The notes: a model not told the origin generated them from the sequence alone. A stretch of DNA of 30,863 nt from Methanomassiliicoccales archaeon UBA147 (GCA_002496385.1 DAJR01000064.1:1-30863), one strand, 5' to 3'. Positions 6,885 to 15,427 are shown, counted from the first letter of the stretch. Program-made: numbers and translations.

Positions 6885-9104
6885 ATGCCTAACAGCCTCA
6901 TTTTGAAAGTCGAGAGGGCCCTGCAGCAGTCCGACGTTGGCCTAGGGAAGGTGCGCATCGACACCAAGACCAGGCTCGCCCTCGGCCTCGAGGTCGAGGA
7001 CGTGATAGAGGTCATCGGGAAGAAGAATACCGCCGCAAGGATCTACAAGCTGCCCCAGGATGACGAGGGAAAGGGCCTCATCAGGATGTGCAACCTGCTG
7101 CGCCAGAGCGCAGGGGTATCGCCCGGGGACAAGGTCGAGATAAAGAAGGCGGTGCTGGCTCCGGCTTCAAAGGTCGTGTTGGCGCCTTCGGTTACCGAGG
7201 GCACGCGTCTGAGGTTCGGGGAGGGCATCGAGGAATTCATCAAACGGGGCCTGGACAAGCGGCCGATGGTCAAGGGCGACATACTGCTCATCCCGGGCGT
7301 GGGGCTGAGCGGCCAGATACCCTTCATGGTCGTGAGCACCTCCCCAAAAGATGTGGTCATGATGACCCGGAACACCACTCTCGAGGTAAAGGAAGAGGCT
7401 GTCCAGGAGGACGAACTGGTGGCAACCAATGTCGCCTATGAGGACGTCGGCGGGCTGGGGGACGAGCTACAGAGGGTTAGGGAGATTATCGAACTCCCCC
7501 TCAAGCACCCGGAGCTGTTCAGGCGGCTTGGCATCACGCCGCCGAAGGGCGTGCTGCTCTACGGACCCCCGGGGACAGGAAAGACCCTCATCGCAAAGGC
7601 GGTGGCGAACGAGGCCGGCGCGAGTTTCTATTCCATCCAGGGGCCGGAGATAATGTCGAAATACTATGGCCAGAGCGAAGAGAAATTAAGGGAGAAATTC
7701 GACGAGGCGGAGAAGAATGCGCCGTCTGTCATTTTCATCGACGAGTTGGATTCGATAGCCCCGAAGAGGGACGAGGTCCAGGGGGAGGTCGAGCGGCGCG
7801 TCGTGGCCCAACTGCTCACGCTGATGGACGGGCTGAGCGCCAGGGGGAACGTGATAGTCATTGCAGCGACCAACCGGGAGGCGTCGATCGACGAGGCACT
7901 CAGGCGGCCTGGGAGGTTCGACCGGGAAATCGAGATCGGAGTTCCTGACAGGGGAGGCCGGAAAGAGATACTCGAGATCCATACGAGAGGCATGCCCATC
8001 GCAGGAGACGACATCTCGAAATCCAGATTGCTGGATGAGTTCGCGTCCGTGACGCACGGCTTCGTGGGCGCGGACCTGGCAGCCCTCGGAAGGGAGGCGG
8101 CAATGCGGGCGCTGAGGCGGTACCTGCCCGAGTTCGACCTGGACCAGCCCATCCCAGCTGAGGTCATCGAGAAGATGGAGGTGACAAGGGATGACTTCAG
8201 GGAGGCCCTGAAGGATGTCGAGCCGAGTGCCATGAGGGAGTTCCTTGTCGAGGTTCCGCAGGTCACCTGGGACGATGTCGGCGGGCTGGATGACATCAAG
8301 CGCACACTCAGGGAGGCTGTCGAGCTGCCGCTCAAGGATCCCGATTCTTTCAAAAGGCTCGGGATAAAACCGCCCAGGGGCGTGCTCATGTACGGGCCGC
8401 CCGGCACAGGAAAAACCTTGCTGGCTAAGGCAGTGGCCAATGAATCGGAAGCGAACTTCATCGCCATCAAAGGCCCGGAGGTCATGTCCAAATGGGTGGG
8501 GGAGAGCGAGAAGGCAGTGCGCCAGATATTCAAGAAGGCAAAGCAGGTCGCGCCTTGCATCGTGTTCCTGGACGAGATAGACGCGATTGCGCCGGCCAGA
8601 GGCTCGACACAGGATTCAGGGGCGACCGAGCGCGTGGTGAATCAGATCCTCACTTCCATGGACGGGATGCAGTCCCTCGAGGGCGTGGTCGTGATAGGCG
8701 CGACCAACAGGCCGGACATCATGGACAAGGCCTTGCTGAGGTCCGGAAGGTTCGACAGGCTTGTCTTCGTCGGCGCGCCGGACAGGGAATCCAGGAAATC
8801 CATTTTCAAGGTCCATACCAAGCCAATGCCCCTGAAGAACGTGGACATTGACTGGCTGGCAGATTCCACCGAGGGCTATGTGGGTGCGGACATCGAAGGG
8901 GTCTGCAGGGAGGCGGCGATGGCTGCGCTCCGCGAGAACCCGAAAGCGAAGGAAATCCGTAAAACACACTTCGAGGAAGCGCTGAAATCGGTGAGGCCGA
9001 CAGCAGGGAAAGAAACTATCAAATATTACGAGGCTATTAGGGAATCACTAGAGTGCGGCGCGGACGAGAGGAAGAAAAAAGATGCGCCAGCGTATTACGC
9101 CTGA
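6885..9104 (+). CDS. cdc48: Cdc48/VAT-type AAA+ ATPase (p97 homologue)
   Basis: The 739-residue double-ring unfoldase extracts and unfolds proteins, often for the 20S proteasome. An N-terminal double-psi beta-barrel/beta-clam substrate domain (about 1-180) precedes two AAA modules. D1 has GPPGTGKT at about 227-234 and FIDELDS near 281; D2 has GPPGTGKT at about 504-511 and FLDEIDA near 563. Both have downstream GATNR/AATNR sensor motifs and arginine-rich LRRPGRFDRE or LRSGRFDRL segments. The protein ends in AYYA, which fits the hydrophobic-Tyr-X motif used to dock on proteasome rings. ATG 6885 gives the usual N-terminus; GTG 6876 is an in-frame alternative three codons upstream. A PRC-barrel gene follows 11 bp after the stop. 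Confidence 0.95.
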   Translation: MPNSLILKVERALQQSDVGLGKVRIDTKTRLALGLEVEDVIEVIGKKNTAARIYKLPQDDEGKGLIRMCNLLRQSAGVSPGDKVEIKKAVLAPASKVVLAPSVTEGTRLRFGEGIEEFIKRGLDKRPMVKGDILLIPGVGLSGQIPFMVVSTSPKDVVMMTRNTTLEVKEEAVQEDELVATNVAYEDVGGLGDELQRVREIIELPLKHPELFRRLGITPPKGVLLYGPPGTGKTLIAKAVANEAGASFYSIQGPEIMSKYYGQSEEKLREKFDEAEKNAPSVIFIDELDSIAPKRDEVQGEVERRVVAQLLTLMDGLSARGNVIVIAATNREASIDEALRRPGRFDREIEIGVPDRGGRKEILEIHTRGMPIAGDDISKSRLLDEFASVTHGFVGADLAALGREAAMRALRRYLPEFDLDQPIPAEVIEKMEVTRDDFREALKDVEPSAMREFLVEVPQVTWDDVGGLDDIKRTLREAVELPLKDPDSFKRLGIKPPRGVLMYGPPGTGKTLLAKAVANESEANFIAIKGPEVMSKWVGESEKAVRQIFKKAKQVAPCIVFLDEIDAIAPARGSTQDSGATERVVNQILTSMDGMQSLEGVVVIGATNRPDIMDKALLRSGRFDRLVFVGAPDRESRKSIFKVHTKPMPLKNVDIDWLADSTEGYVGADIEGVCREAAMAALRENPKAKEIRKTHFEEALKSVRPTAGKETIKYYEAIRESLECGADERKKKDAPAYYA

Positions 9105-9115
9105 GGTGAGAAGCC

Positions 9116-9355
9116 ATGAAAAAATTTATTTCGGAACTGCGAGGAAAGACCGTGATGACCAACGAGGGTCAGATACTCGGAATGATAGAGAATTTCGTCA
9201 CTGACACGGTCACAGGGGAACTCCAGCATGTTTTGGTCATGCCCGCCACCGAGGTCGAGATACGGCTCTACAGAACAGACGCCCAGGGAAGGCTGATACT
9301 GCCTTTCAACCACATGAAGGCGGTCAGGGACGTCGTCGTGATGGATGTCGTCTAG
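9116..9355 (+). CDS. PRC-barrel domain protein
   Basis: A 79-residue protein made of one PRC-barrel, a small beta-barrel found in photosynthetic reaction centres, the RNA-processing protein RimM, and archaeal cell-division proteins. The pattern LRGKTVMTNEGQILGMIENF followed by alternating hydrophobic strands and a closing VRDVVVMDVV is typical. GAGGTGAG at 9103-9110 overlaps the Cdc48 stop codon and sits five bases before the ATG, so the two genes are probably co-transcribed and coupled. Archaeal PRC-barrel proteins such as CdpB take part in division, and Cdc48 can remodel such complexes, but a direct partnership here is inference. Confidence 0.85.
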   Translation: MKKFISELRGKTVMTNEGQILGMIENFVTDTVTGELQHVLVMPATEVEIRLYRTDAQGRLILPFNHMKAVRDVVVMDVV

Positions 9356-9423
9356 AGGTTTTCAATAAGACCATCGATTCTTTCCGGAGCCCGGTTGTAT
9401 TTTTATACCCTTCATAGAAAAAC

Positions 9424-9429
9424 ATATAA
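9424..9429 (+). promoter_or_regulatory. TATA box of the zinc-ribbon membrane-protein genes
   Basis: ATATAA is centred about 27 bp before GTG 9454 and about 57 bp before GTG 9484. It lies in an AT-rich gap after the PRC-barrel gene that also holds ATTTTTA (about 9400-9406), a possible terminator for the upstream operon. Confidence 0.5.
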
Positions 9430-9483
9430 GATAGTTTTACAATACGCAGGGACGTGGCCAAGAGTTCTGAACCGGAGGATTTA

Positions 9484-9906
9484 GTGTCAGGAAACCAGTC
9501 AGCGGAGGCTACCCTCTGCCCTATGTGCGGCGCCAAGGTTCCGGAATCTGCCGACGAGTGCCCGAAGTGCGGAGAGCCGTTCACTCCCGAGGCCTTCTCC
9601 AAAGTGATCGGGAAGGAGGAGAGGGGCTCGAAGTGGCTTTTCATAGCCGGCGTGGTCCTGGTCCTCATCGGGGGCCCGGGCGTGGCTCTCGGCTCCTGGC
9701 TTCACGATCTGCTCAGCATCTCGATTGCGGGATATGACAATTTCGAGTCTTTCGGGTGGGCTAACCGACTTGTTTCAATAGTAGGAATAATTATATTGGT
9801 TGTCGGTATTATCTTGCTCATATTGTCACTCCCGAGACTGAGAAAAACCGACGAGGAGGACGAGGAAGAAACCGATAGCGATTCACCTCAGAACCAGGGG
9901 GGTTAA
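9484..9906 (+). CDS. Small zinc-ribbon protein with a two-helix membrane hairpin
   Basis: I do not recognise a named family. The 140-residue product has one zinc ribbon at the N-terminus (CPMCG...CPKCG, about 13-34), a membrane helix (about 52-73), a loop of some 20 residues (DLLSISIAGYDNFESFGW), a second helix (about 95-118) and an acidic tail. Both ends should face the cytoplasm, since reduced Zn-Cys4 sites are stable there and PRLRK follows helix 2. GTG 9484 is preferred because GGAGG (9474-9478) lies five bases upstream; in-frame GTG 9454 would be leaderless from the promoter and adds ten residues, so it cannot be excluded. The ribbon-helix-loop-helix plan recurs in the next two genes. 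Confidence 0.75.
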   Translation: MSGNQSAEATLCPMCGAKVPESADECPKCGEPFTPEAFSKVIGKEERGSKWLFIAGVVLVLIGGPGVALGSWLHDLLSISIAGYDNFESFGWANRLVSIVGIIILVVGIILLILSLPRLRKTDEEDEEETDSDSPQNQGG

Positions 9907-9926
9907 CCATTCCAGACAACGAGGAG

Positions 9927-11093
9927 ATGCCAGAGGATTTCGTGTGCCCGATGTGCGGAGGCACCGTCAACGCCAGCGCGACCGAGTGCCCGGGCTGCGG
10001 AGAGCCATTTGCCCCGGTCAACGGCTCGCGCGAGCCACTATTGCCGGAAGATGCCGAATCCGAATTGATCGAGGAGTCAGTCACCGAGGTGACCGAGGAA
10101 TACCAGCTCGAGGATTCCCCTGAAATGGTGGCATCGGCAACATGCGCGGACTGCGGCTCACAGCTGGCTTCGGACGGCACCTGTCCTTCATGCTCTTCGT
10201 CGGAAAGACGCAGCGAGGGGGATTTCGGATGTCCCATTTGCGGAAACACCGAATATTCCATCGAGACCGGCGACATTGTCTCCTGTGTGGAATGCGGCAA
10301 TGTTTACGTGAGAGACGAATTCAAACCCGCCCCGCAGAGCTGGAAGTGGAAATTCTGGGTCGGCCTGGTATTCGTGCTCTTCGGCAATGTCGTGGTCGCA
10401 CTGGGTTCTTACATTCATAACGCCGCAAGGTGGTCGCCGCTGGGTGCGATGTACCTCGGGTACGGATGGATGGACCAATTGGTCGGCGCCATCGGAGTCA
10501 TAGTTTTCATTATTGGGCTGCTGCTCTTCGCCTGGTCATTCAAGCGGGAGAGAGAGGTGGAGTGCCCGCTCTGCCATGTCACTGTCAGAGAGAGCGAATT
10601 GATAGTATTCGAGCCCGAGGAAGAGGAAACCATGCCGGAATCCGCAGCCGTGGAGACGGCGCTGGAAGAGATCGGCGAGATGGCAGAATGCCCGTCCTGC
10701 GGTGCGAACGTGAGCATGTTCGACACCTCCTGCTTCAACTGCGGAACTGTGTTCGACCTGGAAATAGGGGACGAACCTCGGGCAGATGAAATTGAGGAGA
10801 CGCCGGCCCCCGGAACCGCAGAACCCGCAGAATACCTCCCCGCTTCCGAGATAGACCAGGATGAGATCATCATGGATAGCCTCGAGCTTGAGGCGCCCGA
10901 GGACGACATTCAATTGAACGGAAATGGTTTTGATGCGCTCAGCGAACTCGAATCCTCATTCGAATTTGCCCGCGATGAGAAAAAAATGGGCACCTCCTGC
11001 CCGACATGCGGCGCGACAGTGGGAAGGGGCCTGGATACCTGCCCCGGATGCGGAGAACCAATCCCTGTGAAGGGAAAGAAGGAGGGCGCGTGA
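9927..11093 (+). CDS. Zinc-ribbon membrane protein with five ribbons and a two-helix hairpin
   Basis: The 388-residue product is a larger version of its upstream neighbour. Three ribbons precede the membrane part (starting near residues 6, 72 and 101; the third has a long CPICG...CVECG spacing like TFIIB or TFIIS ribbons). Helices lie at about 141-163 and 185-206, separated by a loop ending GYGWMDQLVG. A lone half-ribbon CPLC follows (about 212), then full ribbons near 254 and 357, joined by acidic, proline-rich linkers. Helix 1 and its loop (VALGSYIHNAARWSPL) resemble the VALGSWLHDLLSI of the upstream protein, so I infer paralogy. The gene starts 20 bp after its neighbour and ends one base before the next ATG. 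Its function is unknown; ribbon clusters usually bind proteins or nucleic acid. Confidence 0.8.
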   Translation: MPEDFVCPMCGGTVNASATECPGCGEPFAPVNGSREPLLPEDAESELIEESVTEVTEEYQLEDSPEMVASATCADCGSQLASDGTCPSCSSSERRSEGDFGCPICGNTEYSIETGDIVSCVECGNVYVRDEFKPAPQSWKWKFWVGLVFVLFGNVVVALGSYIHNAARWSPLGAMYLGYGWMDQLVGAIGVIVFIIGLLLFAWSFKREREVECPLCHVTVRESELIVFEPEEEETMPESAAVETALEEIGEMAECPSCGANVSMFDTSCFNCGTVFDLEIGDEPRADEIEETPAPGTAEPAEYLPASEIDQDEIIMDSLELEAPEDDIQLNGNGFDALSELESSFEFARDEKKMGTSCPTCGATVGRGLDTCPGCGEPIPVKGKKEGA

Positions 11094-11094
11094 T

Positions 11095-14000
11095 ATGGCT
11101 GACACGGGGGGAAACGCAGCAAGCCAGAAGGATAAACTGGAGCTATTCAGGAAGGATATCGGCAGAAAATACCTGGACGGGCTGATCTCGGACAAAGAAT
11201 ATGAAATCCTCCTTCGTGACAAGGAAATCGAACTTGGGATTGGCATCCAGGAAAAACCTGCCGAGGAGAAAGGCCCGGAATGCCCCACATGCGGTGCGCT
11301 CGTCAATTCCAAAGACACGGAATGCGCCATATGCGGAACCGCCCTGATCCCGGTGCTTGTAGAACTCCCTACTGCGCACCCGGCGCCCGAGAAGTTCGCT
11401 GCCCCTGACAACTGGAGGGAAGAATGGGTGGACAAATCATACTGGGACCTCCCGCCCCAAGAACTGCTGAAATTGCCCCCTGAGGCGCTGAAGGGCATAA
11501 GCAAAGGCGAAAGTTCCAGGATGAAATCCGCATTCAACATCAGAACGCTGGAGGATTTCTCCAAGCTCAAGTACCTTGTCTGGGCCCAGGAATTATCTGA
11601 ACTGAGAGATGACCCGTCGTCGTTCCGCAGGAAGGATTTCGAGCAGAAGCTCAACAGGGAATACGTGAACAAGGAGCTCGATGAAATTCTGAAGGCGCCA
11701 ATATATGCCCTTCAGGGCGTCAGCGAAGGCGACGCGAAGAAGCTCAAGAAGGCATTCAATGTCAAAACAATCGATGATCTGGGCAACCTGAAATACCTCA
11801 ACTGGGCGCGCCAAATCACTCAGATGGCCCAGGAAGCCGAGAAACAGACTGCGGCGGAGACGCCCGAGGAGAGATACTATGAACGTGTCTGCCCCACATG
11901 CGGTGCCTCGGTTTCGGAGGTGGATGTCATGTGCAATGTCTGCGGGAGCAAGGTGGATGACCTGGCCCCAGTCGGCGCGGCATTGGACCTGGGCATCGGG
12001 GACACCCCGGATGAAGACGGGAAGGTCTGCCCCTCATGCGGCGCGTTCGTTGATAACGGCGCTACACAGTGCATGATCTGCGAGACCCCGTTCGATTCCA
12101 TCGAGGAGAAAACCACCCCTGCGGTCATACCGCCCAGTGTGCCTGAACCGGAGAAAATGGCGCCCGAACAGAAGAAAACCGAAAAGAAACCGGAAATGGA
12201 AGAGGTGCCCCCGAATACCGACCATCGGGTATGCCCCTCATGCGGCGCTTATGTTGACGACGATGCCACAGAGTGCATCATATGCGAGACGCCTTTCGAC
12301 ATACTTGAAGTCAAACCAACACCGGTCATTCCTCTGGAAGTGCCCGGAGAGGGGAAGGCGGCGCCCGAAAGGGAGCCGGAAATGGGAGAAATTCCCCAGG
12401 AATCGGAACAGAATACCTGTCCGTCATGCGGCGCGGCCGTGGAACAGGATGCCGCCCAGTGCCCCATTTGCGATGCAACATTCAAACCGGTCAGGGTTGC
12501 CGTGGTCCCGGTGCAGGACCGGAAATCAAAGAAGACCGAGACTGCACCACCTGCTCAAAAAATGAAAAAAGAGAAGATCCCGGTGATTGAGGAATTGAGC
12601 CCGGAGCCTGTGCATAAAATATGCCCATCCTGCGGTGCTGCAGTGGAGCAGGACGCGACCGAATGCATCATATGCGAGACGCCTTTCGATCTTCTTGAGG
12701 TAGAACCGGTTCCGGCCATGCCTCCGGAAAAGACCGTGGCGGAGATAGCGGAACCTGGACAGAAGACCCCTGAAAGAGAACCGGAAATTGTGGAGGAAAT
12801 TCCCCAGGAGCCCTTGCACAAAATCTGCCAGTCTTGCGGGGCATATGCTGACGAAGATGCCACGGAATGCCTGATATGCGAAACTCCGTTTGATTCTGTC
12901 GAGAGGATAACCGCCCCGGCGTTCATTCCACCCGGCGAGCCGGAGAAAAAGATGATTGATAGGGAACTGGAAGAGGATGCCGCCTTGGAACCGGTGCAAA
13001 AAATATGCCCCTCATGCGGTGCGGCCGCAGAGCAGGATGCCGCCCAGTGTCCAATTTGTGATGCAACTTTCGAGCCAGCAGAGGTTATGCCAATCTTAGC
13101 TCCGTTGCCGGACCTGAAAAAGACCCAAGAACCGGTGAAGGATAGGGACATCGAGGAAATCGAGGAGCTCGACATTAGTCCACGCCCCGAAAAGGAAGAG
13201 AAGGTCTGCCCGTCATGCGGGGCTTATGTCGACCCGGATGCTACGGAATGCCTGATATGCGAAACTCCCCTCACGGAAGCGGGTGGGCAGCCAGTCCCCA
13301 CCGAGGAGGAGGAAAAGATTATCGAGGCACCCAAGCCTGTTGAGCCAAAGCAGGAGATTATTTGCGAGGGATGCGGAGCTGTACTCGGTGAAGGTGACGA
13401 GGAATGCTTCATATGCGGCGCCAGGTTTGGCGAGCCGGTAATGGAAGCGCAGGTCCCCGAAGCCCTTGAAACGCCGGCAGAGTCCCTGATGCCGCAAAAA
13501 CAGGAGATTATTTGCGAGGGCTGCGGAGCTGTACTCGGTGAAGGCGACGAGGAGTGCTTCATATGCGGCGCCAAACTCGGCGAGCCAATTGCTGTGGCAC
13601 CAGTTCCAAGGAAGACTGCCGAGCCAGTTCCGGAGGATATCCTGCCGGAGAAAGAGGAGATAATGCTGGGCGATAATGAGATAATGTGCCCCTCATGCTC
13701 AAGCGTCATCCCGGCGGACAGCGATAAATGCCCCGAATGCTGGAATGACCTTTCACTGTATGTTAAATGCCCGTCATGCTCGAAGCTCACCCCTGCGGGA
13801 GAGGAAACGTGCAGGGAATGCTTCGCATCGCTGGGGATCCTAGTTTCCGACCTAGAACCGGAGGCCGAGGAGGAAGTGGATGCGCTCATACCGACCGAAG
13901 AGTTCGAAGTGACCGAGGAGCTCAGGGAGGAGATGACAGTCCTCGAAACCGAGGAGGAACAGGGTAGGGAGTGCCTGGTCTGCGGTGCGATATTCGGACC

Positions 14001-15105
14001 CGAGGACGAGCTGTTCTGCCCGATTTGCGGCATGGAATTCGGCACCGTCATCGAGGAACCGACCATTCCGGAGTCCGCATGGGAGGATGTTTTGGAGGTG
14101 GAGATTCCGCCCACCGTCCATACGTGCCCCAGCTGCGGCGAGAACGTCACAGGGCTGGAAGCTACCGACAGGGAGATTCGCGAGGGACATTGGTTCTACA
14201 GGGGGCTTGTTACGATTTTCATCGGAATATTCTTCACATCATTCTCGATTTACGCGAGAGGCGTGAGCGCCGAGAACGCGTCGCTGGGCCTGCACCCGCC
14301 GCCAACAGACGTCCTCGTTAACATCCTGGGATGGATACTGGTCATCTTCGGGTTCATTTTCTGGCTCATTTCCTGGAGGCTTCACAATGAGCGGCAGGAA
14401 TGCCCGCACTGCGGCATTGAGACAGACCCCAACATGGCCATCTGCATCAACTGCGGCACCGAACTCATCGCCGAGGATGAAGAGGAGCCGGCCGAATCAG
14501 CCGAAGAGGAACCCACCGACGAACAGGAAATAAGTGTCCACGACCAATATGACCTGCTATCCGAAAAACCGCTCCAGTACGGCCTGCCTACCGGGGAATC
14601 CCCGGAGATTCCAGAAGAGGTTCCGGAGGAGCCAATCAACCCCGAGGAAGTCCCGGAGATTCCCGAAGAGGAGCCGGAGGAGCCAATCATCCCCGAGGAA
14701 GTCCCGGAGATTCCCGAAGAGGCGCCTGAGGTACCGGCCATCCCCGAGGAAACAAAAACCTTACCCCTGGCTGAACCGGAGCACCACCTCCACGGAGAGG
14801 AGTTGCCTGTCGAGCATGAAGAGCACAGGAAATGCCCCGGCTGCGGCATATTCGTGGACATCACAGACACAGTATGCCCGATATGCGACACCGAACTCGC
14901 CCCAGAGAAACCTAAAGCCGTGGATGACAAGGACATCGATATCCCTACCGAGGAGGAAGAGCTTGCCAACCTTGACCTCACCGAACCCACAATGGACAAT
15001 ATCACCCTCCCCGATTCCCCTGCTGAGATAGAGTGCCCCTCGTGCGGCGCAAGCCTGCAGGCGGGAACGAAATCCTGTCCGGTCTGCGAGTACACATTGA
15101 ATTAA
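11095..15105 (+). CDS. Giant zinc-ribbon array protein (17 complete ribbons) with HhH-like repeats and a two-helix hairpin
   Basis: The 1,336-residue product starts with a short helical segment (KLELFRKDIGRKYLDG) and a ribbon near 63. Two related helical repeats follow (about 121-170 and 199-243; ALKGISKGESSRMKSAFNI and ALQGVSEGDAKKLKKAFNV), which look like helix-hairpin-helix units. Ribbons 2-14 run from about 265 to 980, most in the form CPSCGAxVxxDATECxICETPFD on linkers of 25-50 acidic, proline-rich residues. A lone CPSCG near 1011 precedes two membrane helices (about 1035-1056 and 1073-1096); then come a ribbon near 1102, a 17-residue PEIPEE repeat (1170-1220) and ribbons near 1246 and 1313. 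The half-ribbon and hairpin plan matches the two upstream proteins. ATG 11095 lies two bases after the previous stop. Function is unknown; a membrane-anchored multivalent cytoplasmic scaffold is the simplest reading. Confidence 0.82.
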   Translation: MADTGGNAASQKDKLELFRKDIGRKYLDGLISDKEYEILLRDKEIELGIGIQEKPAEEKGPECPTCGALVNSKDTECAICGTALIPVLVELPTAHPAPEKFAAPDNWREEWVDKSYWDLPPQELLKLPPEALKGISKGESSRMKSAFNIRTLEDFSKLKYLVWAQELSELRDDPSSFRRKDFEQKLNREYVNKELDEILKAPIYALQGVSEGDAKKLKKAFNVKTIDDLGNLKYLNWARQITQMAQEAEKQTAAETPEERYYERVCPTCGASVSEVDVMCNVCGSKVDDLAPVGAALDLGIGDTPDEDGKVCPSCGAFVDNGATQCMICETPFDSIEEKTTPAVIPPSVPEPEKMAPEQKKTEKKPEMEEVPPNTDHRVCPSCGAYVDDDATECIICETPFDILEVKPTPVIPLEVPGEGKAAPEREPEMGEIPQESEQNTCPSCGAAVEQDAAQCPICDATFKPVRVAVVPVQDRKSKKTETAPPAQKMKKEKIPVIEELSPEPVHKICPSCGAAVEQDATECIICETPFDLLEVEPVPAMPPEKTVAEIAEPGQKTPEREPEIVEEIPQEPLHKICQSCGAYADEDATECLICETPFDSVERITAPAFIPPGEPEKKMIDRELEEDAALEPVQKICPSCGAAAEQDAAQCPICDATFEPAEVMPILAPLPDLKKTQEPVKDRDIEEIEELDISPRPEKEEKVCPSCGAYVDPDATECLICETPLTEAGGQPVPTEEEEKIIEAPKPVEPKQEIICEGCGAVLGEGDEECFICGARFGEPVMEAQVPEALETPAESLMPQKQEIICEGCGAVLGEGDEECFICGAKLGEPIAVAPVPRKTAEPVPEDILPEKEEIMLGDNEIMCPSCSSVIPADSDKCPECWNDLSLYVKCPSCSKLTPAGEETCRECFASLGILVSDLEPEAEEEVDALIPTEEFEVTEELREEMTVLETEEEQGRECLVCGAIFGPEDELFCPICGMEFGTVIEEPTIPESAWEDVLEVEIPPTVHTCPSCGENVTGLEATDREIREGHWFYRGLVTIFIGIFFTSFSIYARGVSAENASLGLHPPPTDVLVNILGWILVIFGFIFWLISWRLHNERQECPHCGIETDPNMAICINCGTELIAEDEEEPAESAEEEPTDEQEISVHDQYDLLSEKPLQYGLPTGESPEIPEEVPEEPINPEEVPEIPEEEPEEPIIPEEVPEIPEEAPEVPAIPEETKTLPLAEPEHHLHGEELPVEHEEHRKCPGCGIFVDITDTVCPICDTELAPEKPKAVDDKDIDIPTEEEELANLDLTEPTMDNITLPDSPAEIECPSCGASLQAGTKSCPVCEYTLN
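13351..13572 (+). repeat. Recent 72-bp duplication inside the zinc-ribbon array
   Basis: 13351-13422 and 13501-13572 differ at only three of 72 positions (counted by eye: 13371/13521, 13395/13545 and 13404/13554), all leaving the ribbon ICEGCGAVLGEGDEECFICGA unchanged or nearly so. The period is 150 bp, or 50 codons, so ribbon plus linker was copied as a unit. Other ribbons in the gene are more diverged, so this is the youngest visible expansion. Confidence 0.85.
14602..14754 (+). repeat. Three tandem 51-bp (17-residue) Pro/Glu repeats
   Basis: Units start at 14602, 14653 and 14704 and encode PEIPEEVPEEPINPEEV and two close variants. The unit is acidic and rich in proline, as expected for an extended spacer; it separates the membrane-proximal ribbon from the last two ribbons of the giant zinc-ribbon protein. 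Confidence 0.85.
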
Positions 15106-15114
15106 GAGACACCG

Positions 15115-15187
15115 GTAATCTCTTCGTTTGCAAAATGCCGTATTAACCGCCGTAATCTCTTCGTTTCCAGATTGCCGATTACGGCGG
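15115..15187 (+). repeat. Two imperfect 37-bp direct repeats
   Basis: GTAATCTCTTCGTTT occurs at 15115-15129 and again at 15152-15166, a spacing of 37 bp. The similarity continues more weakly through ATGCCGTATTA and TTGCCGATTA. Only two copies are present, so this is not a CRISPR array. Confidence 0.7.
15147..15187 (+). terminator. 11-bp perfect inverted repeat, possible terminator or RNA hairpin
   Basis: CCGCCGTAATC (15147-15157) is the exact reverse complement of GATTACGGCGG (15177-15187), with a 19-base loop. It lies 42 bp after the zinc-ribbon stop codon and between converging genes, where it could end or stabilise transcripts from either side. There is no strong T-run right after it (AAATCTTTGGG), so a terminator role is only a suggestion. 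Confidence 0.45.
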
Positions 15188-15427
15188 AAATCTTTGGGAA
15201 TTATTGATTCTTTATTGACTACCCATGGCGAATACTCTCTTTTGCATGAATTTAGTCTTCGTATTCACCGATTGTTTGCAAAATGCTATGAGCAGCATGG
15301 CGCTGGATTCAGAAATCAATGTTCCCGCGCCATCGTCGAATGCTTTTTTCGGTATCCAAAGTCCTGCGGGACATTTGGAATTACTGGGCGCGGCATTCAA
15401 CATACGCCACCATCCGTGAATCCAGAA

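Larger units (their letters stand above)
15106..15427. other. Convergent intergenic region with short repeats, no supported gene
   Basis: This 322-bp gap separates the zinc-ribbon gene from the oppositely oriented mutase gene. It holds an imperfect 37-bp tandem duplication (15115-15187), an 11-bp inverted repeat (15147-15187), and a second copy of GTTTGCAAAATGC (15126-15138 and 15274-15286). Small open frames exist on both strands (for example 15225-15419 plus and 15212-15403 minus), but none has a ribosome-binding site, a recognisable domain, or a clear advantage over the other. Confidence 0.6.

Noticed and set aside
11281..15096. The zinc-ribbon array as RNA polymerase or TFIIB/TFIIS parts
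   Set aside because: The ribbons resemble generic double-zinc-ribbon domains; there are no transcription-factor core domains, and the proteins are membrane-anchored.
15115..15187. CRISPR array
   Set aside because: Only two imperfect repeat copies, no regular spacers and no cas genes in the window.
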